Shown here in pieces: positions 17,607-27,162 of a stretch of DNA of 64,000 nt (positions are counted from its first letter, which is position 1; every line of letters starts with the position of its first letter). The stretch lies in contig NCCZ01000015.1 in NCBI GenBank assembly GCA_002279935.1, positions 79,187 through 143,186 of the forward strand. The letters run 5' to 3'. A program made the translations under genes and the position numbers. The notes below the pieces were generated by a model that saw only the letters and a program-made list of their open reading frames with translations, did not search any database and was not told the origin of the DNA. The stretch comes from Hyphomicrobium sp. 12-62-95. GTDB taxonomy: Bacteria > Pseudomonadota > Alphaproteobacteria > Rhizobiales > Hyphomicrobiaceae.

Positions 17607-18836
17607 TCAGCGGAACGTCTTCTTCGGGTCGAGGGCGTCGCGCACGGCCTCGCCGACAAAGATCAACAGCGACAGCAGTGTCGCAATCAGAATGAAGCCC
17701 GAAAGCCCCAGCCACGGCGCATCAAGATATTTCTTGCCCTGCAAAAGCAGTTCACCCAGCGACGGCGACCCCGGCGGCAATCCAAGCCCGAGGAAGTCCA
17801 GCGCCGTCAACAGCGCCACCGAGCCCGAAAGCTTGAACGGCAGGAACGTCAACGTCGCCACCATCGCGTTCGGCAGCAGATGCTTCCACATGATCGTCGT
17901 GTCGGAGAGCCCAAGCGCACGCGCCGCGCGGATGTATTCAAAATTTCGCCCGCGCAAAAACTCCGCCCGCACGATGCCGACGAGCCCCGTCCACTGGAAC
18001 GCCAGCAGCACAATCAAAAGCGTCCAGAACCCCGGGATAAGCACCGATGAAATAATCAGCAGCACATAGAGCTCTGGAATCGACGACCAGATCTCCAGAA
18101 ATCTCTGAAACACCAGATCGACCCGCCCGCCGAAATATCCCTGCACGGCGCCCGCCGCCACACCGATGATCGACGAGAGGATCGTCAGCAACAGCCCGAA
18201 GATCACCGACACGCGGAAACCGTAAATGATCCGCGCCATCACATCGCGGCCCTGATCGTCGAGCCCGAGCCAGTTCGTGTTGCCAAGCGCCTGATAGCGC
18301 GCCAACTGCTCCGGATCAGCATCGCAGAGCTTCACGCTCGACGCCCACTGCGGCGGCGCTGGAAACCCGATCCCGCTCGGCATCTCGATGCCGTCTTTCG
18401 TCTCCGTGCACGAGCCGTTGGCCCTGGCGCGCGTCGGATAATCCTTGTTGATCGTGTCGTACGAGTAGGCGATCGGCGGCCAGATCGCCCAGCCGTTCTC
18501 CTCGATCTCCTTCAAGATCACCGGGTCGCGATAATCCGTGACGGCCAGGAACCCGCCGAACTTCTCTTCCGGATAATCGACGAAGACAGGCGCCATGATC
18601 TCGCCCTTGTAGCTCATCACGATCGGCCGGTCGTTGGCGATGAACTCCGCAAACAGCGACAGGATGAACAAAACGCCGAAGATCCACAGGCTCCAATACC
18701 CGCGCCGGTTCGCTTTGAAATTCTCCCAGCGCCGGCGATTCAAAGGCGACAGCTCTACCCCGCGCCAGAATTGCATCCGGCGCAGCAACGAAGGCTCAGC
18801 AGTTTTGGCGGCGACGGGCGTCGTGACGGACGTCAT
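17607..18836 (-). CDS. yejE: peptide ABC transporter permease (YejE type)
   Basis: A 409-residue inner-membrane permease. After an N-terminal membrane segment (about residues 48-66), a periplasmic stretch of some 140 residues carries YPEEKFGGFLAVTDYRDP and NTNWLGLDDQGRDVMARIIYG, characteristic of YejE. The BPD-type transport domain follows with the cytoplasmic coupling motif RAARALGLSDTTIMWKHLLP. It is 3 bases after yejB and 10 bases before yejF. No defect is visible. Confidence 0.93.
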   Translation of the reverse strand: MTSVTTPVAAKTAEPSLLRRMQFWRGVELSPLNRRRWENFKANRRGYWSLWIFGVLFILSLFAEFIANDRPIVMSYKGEIMAPVFVDYPEEKFGGFLAVTDYRDPVILKEIEENGWAIWPPIAYSYDTINKDYPTRARANGSCTETKDGIEMPSGIGFPAPPQWASSVKLCDADPEQLARYQALGNTNWLGLDDQGRDVMARIIYGFRVSVIFGLLLTILSSIIGVAAGAVQGYFGGRVDLVFQRFLEIWSSIPELYVLLIISSVLIPGFWTLLIVLLAFQWTGLVGIVRAEFLRGRNFEYIRAARALGLSDTTIMWKHLLPNAMVATLTFLPFKLSGSVALLTALDFLGLGLPPGSPSLGELLLQGKKYLDAPWLGLSGFILIATLLSLLIFVGEAVRDALDPKKTFR

Positions 18837-18839
18837 GCG

Positions 18840-19912
18840 TCAGACCTCCCGGCTTTCAAAGTCGATCCGCGGATCGACCAACGTATAGATGAAGTCCGAC
18901 AGGAGGTTGGCAACAAGCCCCACCAGCGAGAAGATGTAGAGCGTCGCAAACACCACCGCATAGTCGCGGTTGATCACGGATTCAAAGCCCAACAGCCCCA
19001 GCCCATCGAGCGAAAAGATCGTCTCGATCAGCAGCGATCCCGAAAAAAACGCCCCGATGAACGCCGATGGAAACCCGGCGATAATGAGCAGCATCGCGTT
19101 CCGGAACACGTGCCCATAAAGCACCTCGCGCTCGGTCAGCCCCTTCGCCCGCGCCGTCACCACATACTGCTTGCGGATTTCGTCCAGGAACGAGTTCTTG
19201 GTCAGAAAGGTCATCGTCGTGAAGGTGCCGAGCGCCAATGCGATCAGCGGCAAGGTCAGATGCCAGAAGTAGTCGACGATCTTCCCGAACAAAGACAGCT
19301 CTTCAAAATTGTCCGACACCAACCCACGCGAAGGAAACCACTGGAAGAATGACGATCCCGCAAAGACCACCAGCAGCAGAACCGCAACCAGAAACCCCGG
19401 CACCGCATAGCCGATCACCAGCACCGTGCTCGTCCACGTATCGAACCGCTCCCCGTCCCGCACCGCCTTGCGGATGCCCAGCGGGATCGACACAAGATAC
19501 GTCACCAGCGTCATCCACAGCCCGAGCGAAATCGAAACCGGTAGCTTCTCTTTGATGAGATCGATCACCGCGATATCGCGGAAGTAGCTCTCGCCGAAAT
19601 TGAACGTGAAGTAGTTCTTCATCATCAAGAGAAAGCGCTCATGCGCCGGCTTGTCGAAGCCGAACTGCTTCTCCAGGCTCTTGATAAATTCCGGATCGAG
19701 CCCCTGCGCGCCGCGATACTTGGAGTTGGCCGCGTCCGCCCCGCCCTGCCCCATCTGCGACGACGCCCCGCCGCCCGACAGCTCCCCGCCACCACCGCCG
19801 CCAAACCGCTCCGTCGCGCCGGCGCGAACTGAATGATAACGAAGCTGATCAGCATGATGCCGATGAGCGTCGGAAAGATGAGAAGCGTTCGCTTCAGAAG
19901 ATAGGCACCCAT
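18840..19912 (-). pseudogene. yejB: peptide ABC transporter permease (YejB type) with an apparent frameshift
   Basis: The N-terminus reads normally from ATG 19912 ([18 protein letters not shown], ending QFAP), then becomes Arg/Ser-rich nonsense. The rest of YejB ([17 protein letters not shown], then [13 protein letters not shown] and six hydrophobic segments through 18840) continues in another frame. The break is at about 19817-19822 inside a GC-only run. One extra G would restore FAPGATERF, and four bases would restore FAPGGATERF. It is either a real inactivating mutation or a base-calling error. The other four genes of the operon are intact, which favours an error. If real, the importer would lack one of its two permeases. 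Confidence 0.8.
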
Positions 19913-19931
19913 GGCGTTTCGCGCGTCCCTG

Positions 19932-21752
19932 TCACTGTGCCGTCAACTTCGCAGCTTTCGCCGGATCGTACCACCACGTCGCAAGCGCCCCGCGATCGTA
20001 CTTCGGCTTCACGTCCGGCCAGGAATACTTATTCCAGAACGCCAGATGATGCGCCGCTTTATACCAGTGCGGCACCCAATAGTGCCCCGACCGCAACACG
20101 CGGTCCATGGCCCGCGCCGCCACAACAAGCTCCGCCCGCGTCTGAGCCTTCACCATCGCATTCGCCAGGGCATCCACGGCGGGGTTCGCAATACCGGCCA
20201 GATTGAAACTGCCGTCGGTCTTGGCCGCCTCCGAACCCCAGTAATTCTGCACCTCGATTCCGGGCGTCAGCTGCAGCGAATAGCGCTCGATGGTCATGTC
20301 GAAATCGAACGACTTCATCCGCAATTCGAACTGCGCCGGATCGACACGGCGCATATTGGCCGAAATCCCGATCGCCTTGAGGTTCTTCACATACGGCCCC
20401 GCAATTCGCTCGAACGCCGCCGCATCCAACAGAATCTCGAACACGAACGGCTCGCCCTTGGCATTCTTGAGCGTGCGATCCGCCGCATCGACGGCCCAGC
20501 CCGCCTCTTTCAAGAGCCCCTGCGCCTTGCGCAAATTCTCGCGCGGCACCCCCGAGCCATCCGTAACAGGAGGCACATAAACCTCGCCGAACACCGCCGG
20601 CGGCAATTGATCCTTGAACGGTTCCAGCAGCGCCAGTTCCTCTGGCGAGGGCTTTCCCGTCGCCTTCATGTCCGAGTTCTCAAAGAAACTCGCCGTGCGC
20701 TGATAGAGCCCGTAGAACAAATTCCGGTTCGACCATTCGAAATCAAACGCCAGATCGAGCGCCTGACGGACGCGGATATCTTGGAACAGCGGCCGCCGCG
20801 TATTGAGAAAGAACCCCTGTGCCCCCGACGGCGTCTCGTCCGCCAAGGACAATTTTTGCACGCGCCCGTCTTTCACCATCGGCTTGTCATAGCCCGTCGC
20901 CCAGTCTTTCGACGTGAACTCCTCGCGGAAATCGATCGTCTTGGCGAACAGCGCTTCCAACTCGAGAGTCCGGTCGCGGAAATAGTCGTACCGCACCTCG
21001 TCGAAATTGAACTTGCCCCGGTTCACGGGCAAGTCCTTCGCCCAGTAATCGTCGCGCCGCTCATACGAGACGTACCGCCCTTGGCTGAACTGACCGATCT
21101 TGTACGGGCCCGATCCGATCGGCTTTTCCAACGACGTTTCCTCGAACGGCCGCTTATCGTAATAGGCCTTCGGCAAAACCGGCAACTTCGCCACCTCGAT
21201 CGGCAACTGCTTAATCAATTCGCCCTTGAACGAATATTTGACCGTGTGCGCGTCGAGCGCTTCGGCCTTTTCTACATCGCGCAACACGATGCGATAGCTG
21301 GGATGCCCCTTGGTCTTCAGCGCCTCGAACGAAAAGACGACATCGTCTGCCGTCACAGCCGAACCATCCGAGAACTTCGCCTCGGGCCTGAGCTTGAATG
21401 TCACCGACATCCCATCCGCTGCCACATCCGCAGACTTCGCAACCAGCCCATAAACCGCATCCGGCTCGTCAAGAGCCCGCATCATGAGTGTGTCGTAGAG
21501 CAGTTCGAGTCCCTGCGCCCGGTCGCCCTTCAAGATGAACTCGTTGAAACTGTCGAAGGTCAGCCGTCCCCCAGGGCCAACTTGCGAAACCTTGCCGCCC
21601 TTCGGCGCATCCGGATTCACATAGTCGAAATGGGTGAAATCCGGCCCATACTTGAGATCGCCGAATATCGACAAGCCATGCTTCTCTTCCGCCAAAGCCG
21701 CCGGTACAGCCGCAAGAATCATCGCCGCCGCAACCAGCCCTTTGCGGATCAA
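19932..21752 (-). CDS. yejA: peptide ABC transporter substrate-binding protein (YejA type), copy 1
   Basis: A 606-residue periplasmic binding protein (SBP family 5). The start is TTG 21752, with GTGAGGGG 7 bases upstream, giving LIRKGLVAAAMILAAVPAALA as signal peptide. Readings further upstream overlap the preceding gene. YejA features include HGLSIFGDLKYGPDFTHFDY, NPDAPKGGK, ADDVVFSFEALK and GSGPYKIGQF. It delivers peptides to the YejBE channel. It is followed 19 bases later by the yejB start and preceded at 11 bases by a second paralogous binding protein. Confidence 0.9.
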   Translation of the reverse strand: MIRKGLVAAAMILAAVPAALAEEKHGLSIFGDLKYGPDFTHFDYVNPDAPKGGKVSQVGPGGRLTFDSFNEFILKGDRAQGLELLYDTLMMRALDEPDAVYGLVAKSADVAADGMSVTFKLRPEAKFSDGSAVTADDVVFSFEALKTKGHPSYRIVLRDVEKAEALDAHTVKYSFKGELIKQLPIEVAKLPVLPKAYYDKRPFEETSLEKPIGSGPYKIGQFSQGRYVSYERRDDYWAKDLPVNRGKFNFDEVRYDYFRDRTLELEALFAKTIDFREEFTSKDWATGYDKPMVKDGRVQKLSLADETPSGAQGFFLNTRRPLFQDIRVRQALDLAFDFEWSNRNLFYGLYQRTASFFENSDMKATGKPSPEELALLEPFKDQLPPAVFGEVYVPPVTDGSGVPRENLRKAQGLLKEAGWAVDAADRTLKNAKGEPFVFEILLDAAAFERIAGPYVKNLKAIGISANMRRVDPAQFELRMKSFDFDMTIERYSLQLTPGIEVQNYWGSEAAKTDGSFNLAGIANPAVDALANAMVKAQTRAELVVAARAMDRVLRSGHYWVPHWYKAAHHLAFWNKYSWPDVKPKYDRGALATWWYDPAKAAKLTAQ

Positions 21753-21763
21753 GAATGCGCCCC

Positions 21764-23620
21764 TCACTTGCCGCGCGCGGCCTTCACCGCGTCTGCCTTC
21801 GCCGGATCGATCCACCACGCATTGACATAAACCGGGCTCTGCGACGGCAGCACTTCGGCGCGTCCATAGATGTCCCATGTCGCGATCCGGTCGAAGGGGT
21901 AGTACCACTGCGGCACCACATAGAAGCTCCACAACAGAACCCGGTCAAGCGCCTTGGTCGCCGCAACAAGATCGGCCCGATCCTTCGCAAACACGATATT
22001 GTCGACCAGCTTGTCGATCGCCGCGCTCTTCACGCCTATGGTATTCCGACTGCCCTCACGATCGGCCGACTCCGAACCCCAATAGTCCCGCTGCTCGTTG
22101 CCCGGAGAATGCGACTGCCCGAAGCTGTCGACGATGATATCGAAGTCGCGCGTCTTCTCCCGTTGCTCATACTGCGAGCTGTCAACGATTCGGACGCTCG
22201 CCGCGATCCCGAGCTTCTTCAAGTTCTCGATAAACGGCAAAACGATGCGCTCGAAATCCGGCTGCACGAGCAGGATTTCGGCCTTCAAGACCTCGCCCGC
22301 CGCGTTCTTGCGCTGTCCCCCCGAAACTTTCCAACCCGCTTCGTCCAGCAGCTTTGTCGCCGCCAGCATGTTCGTGCGGAAATCGGTGTCCTTCTCGTTC
22401 GCCGGGCTCTTCCACGGCGTCGTGAAGACATCCGCCGGAATATCGGCTTTCACGGCGTTGAGCAGTTCCAACTCGCGCCCTTCCGGCAGCCCGGTCGCTT
22501 GCAACTCCGAGTTTCCGAAGAAACTCTGCGACCGCACGTATTGCCCGTAGAAAATCGACTTGTTCAGCGCCTCGAAATTGAACGCCATTGCCACTGCGCG
22601 GCGCACGCGCACGTCGTCATAAGGCTTGCGGCGCGCATTGAAGGAAAACGCCTGCATGGAGGCCACACGCTGATGCGGCAGCGCCTCCTTCTTCACGAGA
22701 CCCTTACCCACAGCGTCGAAATTGTACTGCGTCGCCCACGCCCCTGCCGACGTCTCGGTCCAATAATCAACATCGCCGGACTTGAACGCTTCAAACGCCG
22801 GCGTGCGATCCTTGAAATAGATGTAGGAAATCTCGTCGAAGTTATACTGACCCTTCGCGACCGGCAGATCCTTGGCCCAATAATCCTTCACGCGTTCGAA
22901 CACGATGCGCCGGCCCGCATCGACGGACCGCACCTTGTAAGGGCCCGACCCCAACGGCGGCTCTAGGCTCGACTTCGACAGATCGCGTTTTTCGCCCTTC
23001 TCGTTGGTGCCCTCGTAGAAGTGCTTCGGCACAATGTTGAGCTGCCCCACGATCAGCGGCAATTCGCGGTTGCCCGGCTTATCGAACGTAAAGGTCACCT
23101 CACGCTCGCCGGTCTTTTCAGCCTTCACCACGTTCTGATAGTAGAACCCGACCCGCGGATCGCTCTTCTTCAACTCGGTCAAACTGAAGACGACATCCTC
23201 CGGCGTGACCGGCTTACCGTCATGAAACTTCGCCTCGGGCCTCAGCCCGAACGTCACCGACGAATAGTCATCCGGATATGAAATCCACTCCGCGATCAGG
23301 CCATATTCGGCTGATGGCTCATCAGGAGAACTGAACAGCAGCGTATCGAATACGTTTCCGATTCCGGCTGCCGCCTGACCCTTCACGGTAAAAGGATTGA
23401 GACTATCGAACCCGCCGACCGCCGAAAGCTTCAACACCCCACCCTTCGGCGCATCCGGGTTCACCCACTCGAAGTGCTTGAAGTCCGCCGGCAGCTTCGG
23501 CTCGCCCAGAAGCGACACCGCATGCCGCTTCTGCGGCGCGGCCCCGCCAGCGATCGCCGGCACGATGGCGGCGAGAACAAGTCCAGCAACGAGACCGGCG
23601 GCAAGCGTTAGGCGGTTCAT
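21764..23620 (-). CDS. yejA: peptide ABC transporter substrate-binding protein (YejA type), copy 2
   Basis: A 618-residue paralogue of the next gene and the first gene of the operon. ATG 23620 begins a signal peptide (MNRLTLAAGLVAGLVLAAIV). The mature protein shares the motifs FKHFEWVNPDAPKGG, TPEDVVFSLTELK, GSGPYKVRSVDAGR and a WGSES patch near the C-terminus. Two adjacent SBP-5 proteins feeding one transporter suggest two ligand ranges. The promoter must be in 23621-23754. Confidence 0.9.
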   Translation of the reverse strand: MNRLTLAAGLVAGLVLAAIVPAIAGGAAPQKRHAVSLLGEPKLPADFKHFEWVNPDAPKGGVLKLSAVGGFDSLNPFTVKGQAAAGIGNVFDTLLFSSPDEPSAEYGLIAEWISYPDDYSSVTFGLRPEAKFHDGKPVTPEDVVFSLTELKKSDPRVGFYYQNVVKAEKTGEREVTFTFDKPGNRELPLIVGQLNIVPKHFYEGTNEKGEKRDLSKSSLEPPLGSGPYKVRSVDAGRRIVFERVKDYWAKDLPVAKGQYNFDEISYIYFKDRTPAFEAFKSGDVDYWTETSAGAWATQYNFDAVGKGLVKKEALPHQRVASMQAFSFNARRKPYDDVRVRRAVAMAFNFEALNKSIFYGQYVRSQSFFGNSELQATGLPEGRELELLNAVKADIPADVFTTPWKSPANEKDTDFRTNMLAATKLLDEAGWKVSGGQRKNAAGEVLKAEILLVQPDFERIVLPFIENLKKLGIAASVRIVDSSQYEQREKTRDFDIIVDSFGQSHSPGNEQRDYWGSESADREGSRNTIGVKSAAIDKLVDNIVFAKDRADLVAATKALDRVLLWSFYVVPQWYYPFDRIATWDIYGRAEVLPSQSPVYVNAWWIDPAKADAVKAARGK

Positions 23621-23754
23621 CAGGGCAAAGTCCTCATCAATGAGCGCATACGGCAATCTCGCCGCAATACGGACGATCAATCCATTGCATATCACGCGTG
23701 TAGCCTTGGAAAGGCAGCCGCGGCGCTTAAACTTTCTTAATGTCGCGGCCCAAT

Positions 23755-23784
23755 GAAAAGCCCCGCCAAGTGATTGGCGGGGCT
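23755..23784 (-). terminator. terminator of the cytochrome c gene
   Basis: On the minus strand AGCCCCGCCAA and TTGGCGGGGCT form an 11-bp stem with a 4-base loop (arms 23774-23784 and 23759-23769), followed by a short TTTT run. It lies 26 bases past the cytochrome c stop. The stem is strong but the U-tract is short. Confidence 0.7.
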
Positions 23785-23809
23785 ATCGAATTCAGTACTT
23801 CTACGAAGC

Positions 23810-24454
23810 TCAGTTCGGCAGCGGTGCCGGTGCATCGGCCAGCGTCCGCAGGTAGGCGACGACGCTCGCGATTTCAGCCGGGTCCTTGATACCATTGTAG
23901 ACCATCTTGGTGCCGGGCACATAATCCTTCGGCTTATGCAGGAACAGCGCGAGGTTCTCGTAGGTCCACTCGCCACCCTTCGCCTTCATCGCCTCCGAGT
24001 ACTTGGTCGCGAAATCCGCCTGCGCCGCCTTCGGCCGGTTCACGATGCCCCACAGGTTCGGGGCCACCGCACTCGGCGCATCTTTCTTCACCTGATGGCA
24101 CGCCGCGCACGCCTTGAACTTTGCCGCCCCGTCTTCGGCCTTGGCGGACGCCAGCATCGCAACAACCGCCTTGGCGTCGAAACCACCGGCGGCCGGAGCC
24201 GGTGCGGCAGCATCCTTGGCCGGTGCCGCAGCGCCATCCTTACCGGCAGCAGCCGGCGCTTCAGCCACTTCCTTCGCCGCAGCCTCACCCGCCGGGGCCT
24301 CGGCGGTCGCCGTATCGGTCGGCAACTTATACCCGGCCACCGGCTGGGTCGGGCTGCTGGCAGTCTTCGCGGTGACAATCACGTTCGTGGCAACGATCAA
24401 GAGCAACGCAGCCAGAACGGCACCCGCCATCTTGCTCATTTCAAAGGAATCCAT
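23810..24454 (-). CDS. cycM: membrane-anchored class I cytochrome c (CycM-like)
   Basis: A 214-residue c-type cytochrome with an uncleaved N-terminal anchor (about residues 8-28). A flexible Ala/Glu/Pro/Lys-rich linker (about 35-90) leads to a heme domain with CAACH near residue 114 and the axial methionine in PGTKMVYNG. It resembles rhizobial CycM, which passes electrons from the bc1 complex to aa3 oxidase. It is divergent from kdsB-pheA, as in many Hyphomicrobiales. The long Ala/Pro linker is typical of tethered cytochromes that move between partners. Confidence 0.88.
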   Translation of the reverse strand: MDSFEMSKMAGAVLAALLLIVATNVIVTAKTASSPTQPVAGYKLPTDTATAEAPAGEAAAKEVAEAPAAAGKDGAAAPAKDAAAPAPAAGGFDAKAVVAMLASAKAEDGAAKFKACAACHQVKKDAPSAVAPNLWGIVNRPKAAQADFATKYSEAMKAKGGEWTYENLALFLHKPKDYVPGTKMVYNGIKDPAEIASVVAYLRTLADAPAPLPN

Positions 24455-24677
24455 GTCTAACCCTCAAGGCTGGAGGCTGCGCCCCGCGTTTGCGGCCGCA
24501 TGCCCGGCGTTGCGTGTTTCGCTTCGCTAAAATTCGTCTGCTGCATGTATAGGGACCCTCGGCCCGCTTGCAACGTGGCACCCACCGTGTTCTAGACCCC
24601 CACCGCGAGACCTATTGTCCCGGACCCCGTACACGACAGCCTGTCCGCCGCCCGCCCGTCCCTACGGATGCCACCTG

Positions 24678-25418
24678 ATGACCCGAAGCATCATCCTGAT
24701 CCCCGCCCGCCTCAAGGCGACCCGCCTGCCCGACAAGCCGTTGGCCGACATCCACGGTGAGGCCATGATCGTCCACGTCTGGCGCCGCGCCATGGCCGCC
24801 GAAAGCGGCCGGGTTGTTGTTGCCACCGATAGCGAACCCATATTGACGGCTATCAGATCAGCCGGCGGCGAAGCCGTGATGACACGGCCCGATCACGTCT
24901 CGGGCTCCGACCGCATTTACGAGGCCCTCAACCGCATCGACCCCGAAGGCGAAGCCGAAATCGTGGTCAACCTGCAGGGTGACCTGCCGACCCTCGACCC
25001 CGCCCTCGTCCGCGCATGCATCGCCCCCTTAAAAGAACGCGGCCCCGACATTGCGACGCTCACCGCCGAAATCACCAACGAGGAAGAGCGCCATAACCCG
25101 AACGTCGTGAAAGTCGTCGGCTCCGCGCTTCCCACCCCCAGACGCCTGCGCGCACTATATTTTACCCGCGCCACAGCCCCCCACGGCGACGGCCCGCTCT
25201 ACCACCACATCGGCATCTACGCCTACCGCCGCGCCGCCCTCGAACGCTTCGTCGCATTGAAGCCATCTCCGCTTGAACTGCGCGAAAAACTCGAGCAGTT
25301 GCGCGCGCTTGAAGACGGCATGCGCATCGACGTGTCGATCGTTGACACTGTTCCCCTCGGTGTCGATACTCCCGCCGACCTCGACCGGGCCCGGCAGCTC
25401 ATCAAGCCGAAATCCTGA
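24678..25418 (+). CDS. kdsB: CMP-Kdo synthetase (3-deoxy-manno-octulosonate cytidylyltransferase)
   Basis: A 246-residue enzyme that activates Kdo with CTP for lipopolysaccharide core synthesis. The N-terminal [15 protein letters not shown] nucleotide-binding loop, [15 protein letters not shown] and [12 protein letters not shown] are diagnostic. ATG 24678 gives the conserved start [13 protein letters not shown]; an upstream in-frame ATG at 24615 would add unrelated residues. pheA begins 32 bases downstream, so the two may be co-transcribed. Confidence 0.94.
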   Translation: MTRSIILIPARLKATRLPDKPLADIHGEAMIVHVWRRAMAAESGRVVVATDSEPILTAIRSAGGEAVMTRPDHVSGSDRIYEALNRIDPEGEAEIVVNLQGDLPTLDPALVRACIAPLKERGPDIATLTAEITNEEERHNPNVVKVVGSALPTPRRLRALYFTRATAPHGDGPLYHHIGIYAYRRAALERFVALKPSPLELREKLEQLRALEDGMRIDVSIVDTVPLGVDTPADLDRARQLIKPKS

Positions 25419-25450
25419 ACCCAAAAAACCAGAAGCCGAGCCCGATCGCG

Positions 25451-26350
25451 ATGCCGACATCGAAAAACGCCCCCGCGCTGAAGCGCATCGCCTACCAGGG
25501 CGAACCCGGCGCCAACTCGCATCTGGCCTGCACCGAAGCCTTCCCCGACTTCGAACCCGTCCCCTACCCCACGTTCGAAGACGCGCTCGCCGCCGTCAAA
25601 TCCGGCGATGTCGGCTGCGCCATGATCCCGATCGAAAACTCCGTCGCCGGCCGCGTCGCCGACATCCACCACCTGTTGCCCAACGCCGGGCTCTACATCA
25701 CCGGCGAACACTTCCTGCGCGTCCATCACCAATTAATGGCCAAACCGGGCGCGACGCTCGACTCGATCAAGCGCGTCATGAGCCACACTCAAGCGCTTGG
25801 CCAGTGCCGCAACACGCTGCGCAAACTGGGCATCAAAGCCATCCCCGAAGCCGATACCGCCGGCTCGGCCCGCATGGTCTCAGAATCGAATGATCTAAGC
25901 GTCGGCGCACTCGCCTCCCGCCTCGCCGCCGGCATCTACGGCCTTAATATCCTCATGTCCGACGTGGAAGACGAAGCCCACAACACCACCCGCTTCGTCA
26001 TCCTTGCCTGCGAACCCGACGACGCCGAACCCGAAGACGGCCCCGTGATGACGACGTTCTTCTTCCGCGTCCGCAACGTCCCCGCCGCCCTCTACAAAGC
26101 ACTCGGCGGCTTCGCGACCAACGGCGTCAACATGACGAAGCTCGAGAGTTACCAAACCGAAGGCACCTTCAACGCCACCATGTTCTTCGCTGACATCGAA
26201 GGCCACCCCGTGGACCGCAAGGTGCAATTGGCGCTGGAAGAACTCTCCTTCTTCTCCACTGAATTGAAGCTGCTCGGCACCTATCTCGCGAGCCCCTACC
26301 GCGCCGAGGCCGCAGCGCGCGCCCAGCCTGACCCCACGAAGATCCGATGA
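25451..26350 (+). CDS. pheA: prephenate dehydratase
   Basis: A 299-residue monofunctional prephenate dehydratase of phenylalanine synthesis, with no chorismate mutase domain. The catalytic domain runs from IAYQGEPGANSH to NTTRFVIL, where the Thr-Arg-Phe motif is the active site. A C-terminal ACT domain holds GGFATNGVNMTKLESYQ, the phenylalanine-binding region for feedback inhibition (ESYQ in place of the ESRP of enterobacteria). The last four bases overlap the start of the following dehydrogenase gene. Confidence 0.94.
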   Translation: MPTSKNAPALKRIAYQGEPGANSHLACTEAFPDFEPVPYPTFEDALAAVKSGDVGCAMIPIENSVAGRVADIHHLLPNAGLYITGEHFLRVHHQLMAKPGATLDSIKRVMSHTQALGQCRNTLRKLGIKAIPEADTAGSARMVSESNDLSVGALASRLAAGIYGLNILMSDVEDEAHNTTRFVILACEPDDAEPEDGPVMTTFFFRVRNVPAALYKALGGFATNGVNMTKLESYQTEGTFNATMFFADIEGHPVDRKVQLALEELSFFSTELKLLGTYLASPYRAEAAARAQPDPTKIR

Positions 26351-27096
26351 GGCTTGCCGGCAAGATCGCCATCGTCACAGGCAGCGCGTCGGGCTTCGGC
26401 CGCGGCATCGCTGAGACGTTCGCGCGCGAAGGCGCCAACGTCATGATCGCCGACCGCGACACCAAGGGCGCAGCGTTAGTCTCAGCCGGCATCGGCAAAG
26501 CCGCCGTCCCCTTCACCTGCGATGTCGCGCTGAAGGCCGATGTCGACGCGATGGTCGCCGCCTGCGTGCAAACCTTCGGCGGCCTCGACATTTTGGTCAA
26601 CAACGCCGGCGTCACCCACAAAAACCAGTCGCTCCTCACCGTCACCGAAGAGGATTTCGACCGCATTTACGCCGTCAACGTGAAGTCGATTTACTTGACG
26701 ACGCTCGCAGCCGTCCCCGAACTGGAAAAGCGCGGCGGCGGCTCCATAATCATCACCGCATCCACCGCCGGCGTCCGCCCGCGCCCCGGCCTCACCTGGT
26801 ACAACGGCTCCAAGGGCGCCGCCCTGACGCTCACCAAATCCATGGCTGCCGAACTGGCCGCGAAGAACATTCGCGTTAACGCCATCAACCCCGTCATCGG
26901 CGAAACCGGCATGATCGAGCAATTCATGGGGATGCCCGACACGCCCGAAAACCGGGCCAAGTTCACCGCCGGCATTCCGCTAGGCCGCTTCTCCAAGCCC
27001 TCCGACATCGCCAACGCCGCCCTCTTTTTCGCCGACCCGGCGTCGGCTTTCATCACCGGGACCGCGATCGAAGTCGACGGCGGCCGCTGTATTTGA
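26347..27096 (+). CDS. short-chain dehydrogenase/reductase
   Basis: A 249-residue classical SDR with all catalytic elements: cofactor loop TGSASGFG (residues 11-18), NNAG (85-88), Ser139 and the Tyr152-x3-Lys156 pair in WYNGSKGA, and a C-terminal TGTAIEVDGG. Asp36 at the end of the second strand suggests NAD rather than NADP preference. It overlaps pheA by 4 bases (ATGA), so it is translationally coupled, but no link to phenylalanine synthesis follows from family membership. The substrate is unknown. Confidence 0.9.
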   Translation: MRLAGKIAIVTGSASGFGRGIAETFAREGANVMIADRDTKGAALVSAGIGKAAVPFTCDVALKADVDAMVAACVQTFGGLDILVNNAGVTHKNQSLLTVTEEDFDRIYAVNVKSIYLTTLAAVPELEKRGGGSIIITASTAGVRPRPGLTWYNGSKGAALTLTKSMAAELAAKNIRVNAINPVIGETGMIEQFMGMPDTPENRAKFTAGIPLGRFSKPSDIANAALFFADPASAFITGTAIEVDGGRCI

Positions 27097-27162
27097 TGGT
27101 CGCTTTCGATAGCGACAGCATCGACCTAGACGCCAGCCGCTGCATCGAGTAGCCAGCAGCCC

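Noticed and set aside
19911..22966. Long plus-strand readings over the two binding-protein genes
   Set aside because: Arg/His/Leu-rich shadows of the yejA genes, which have signal peptides and family motifs on the minus strand.
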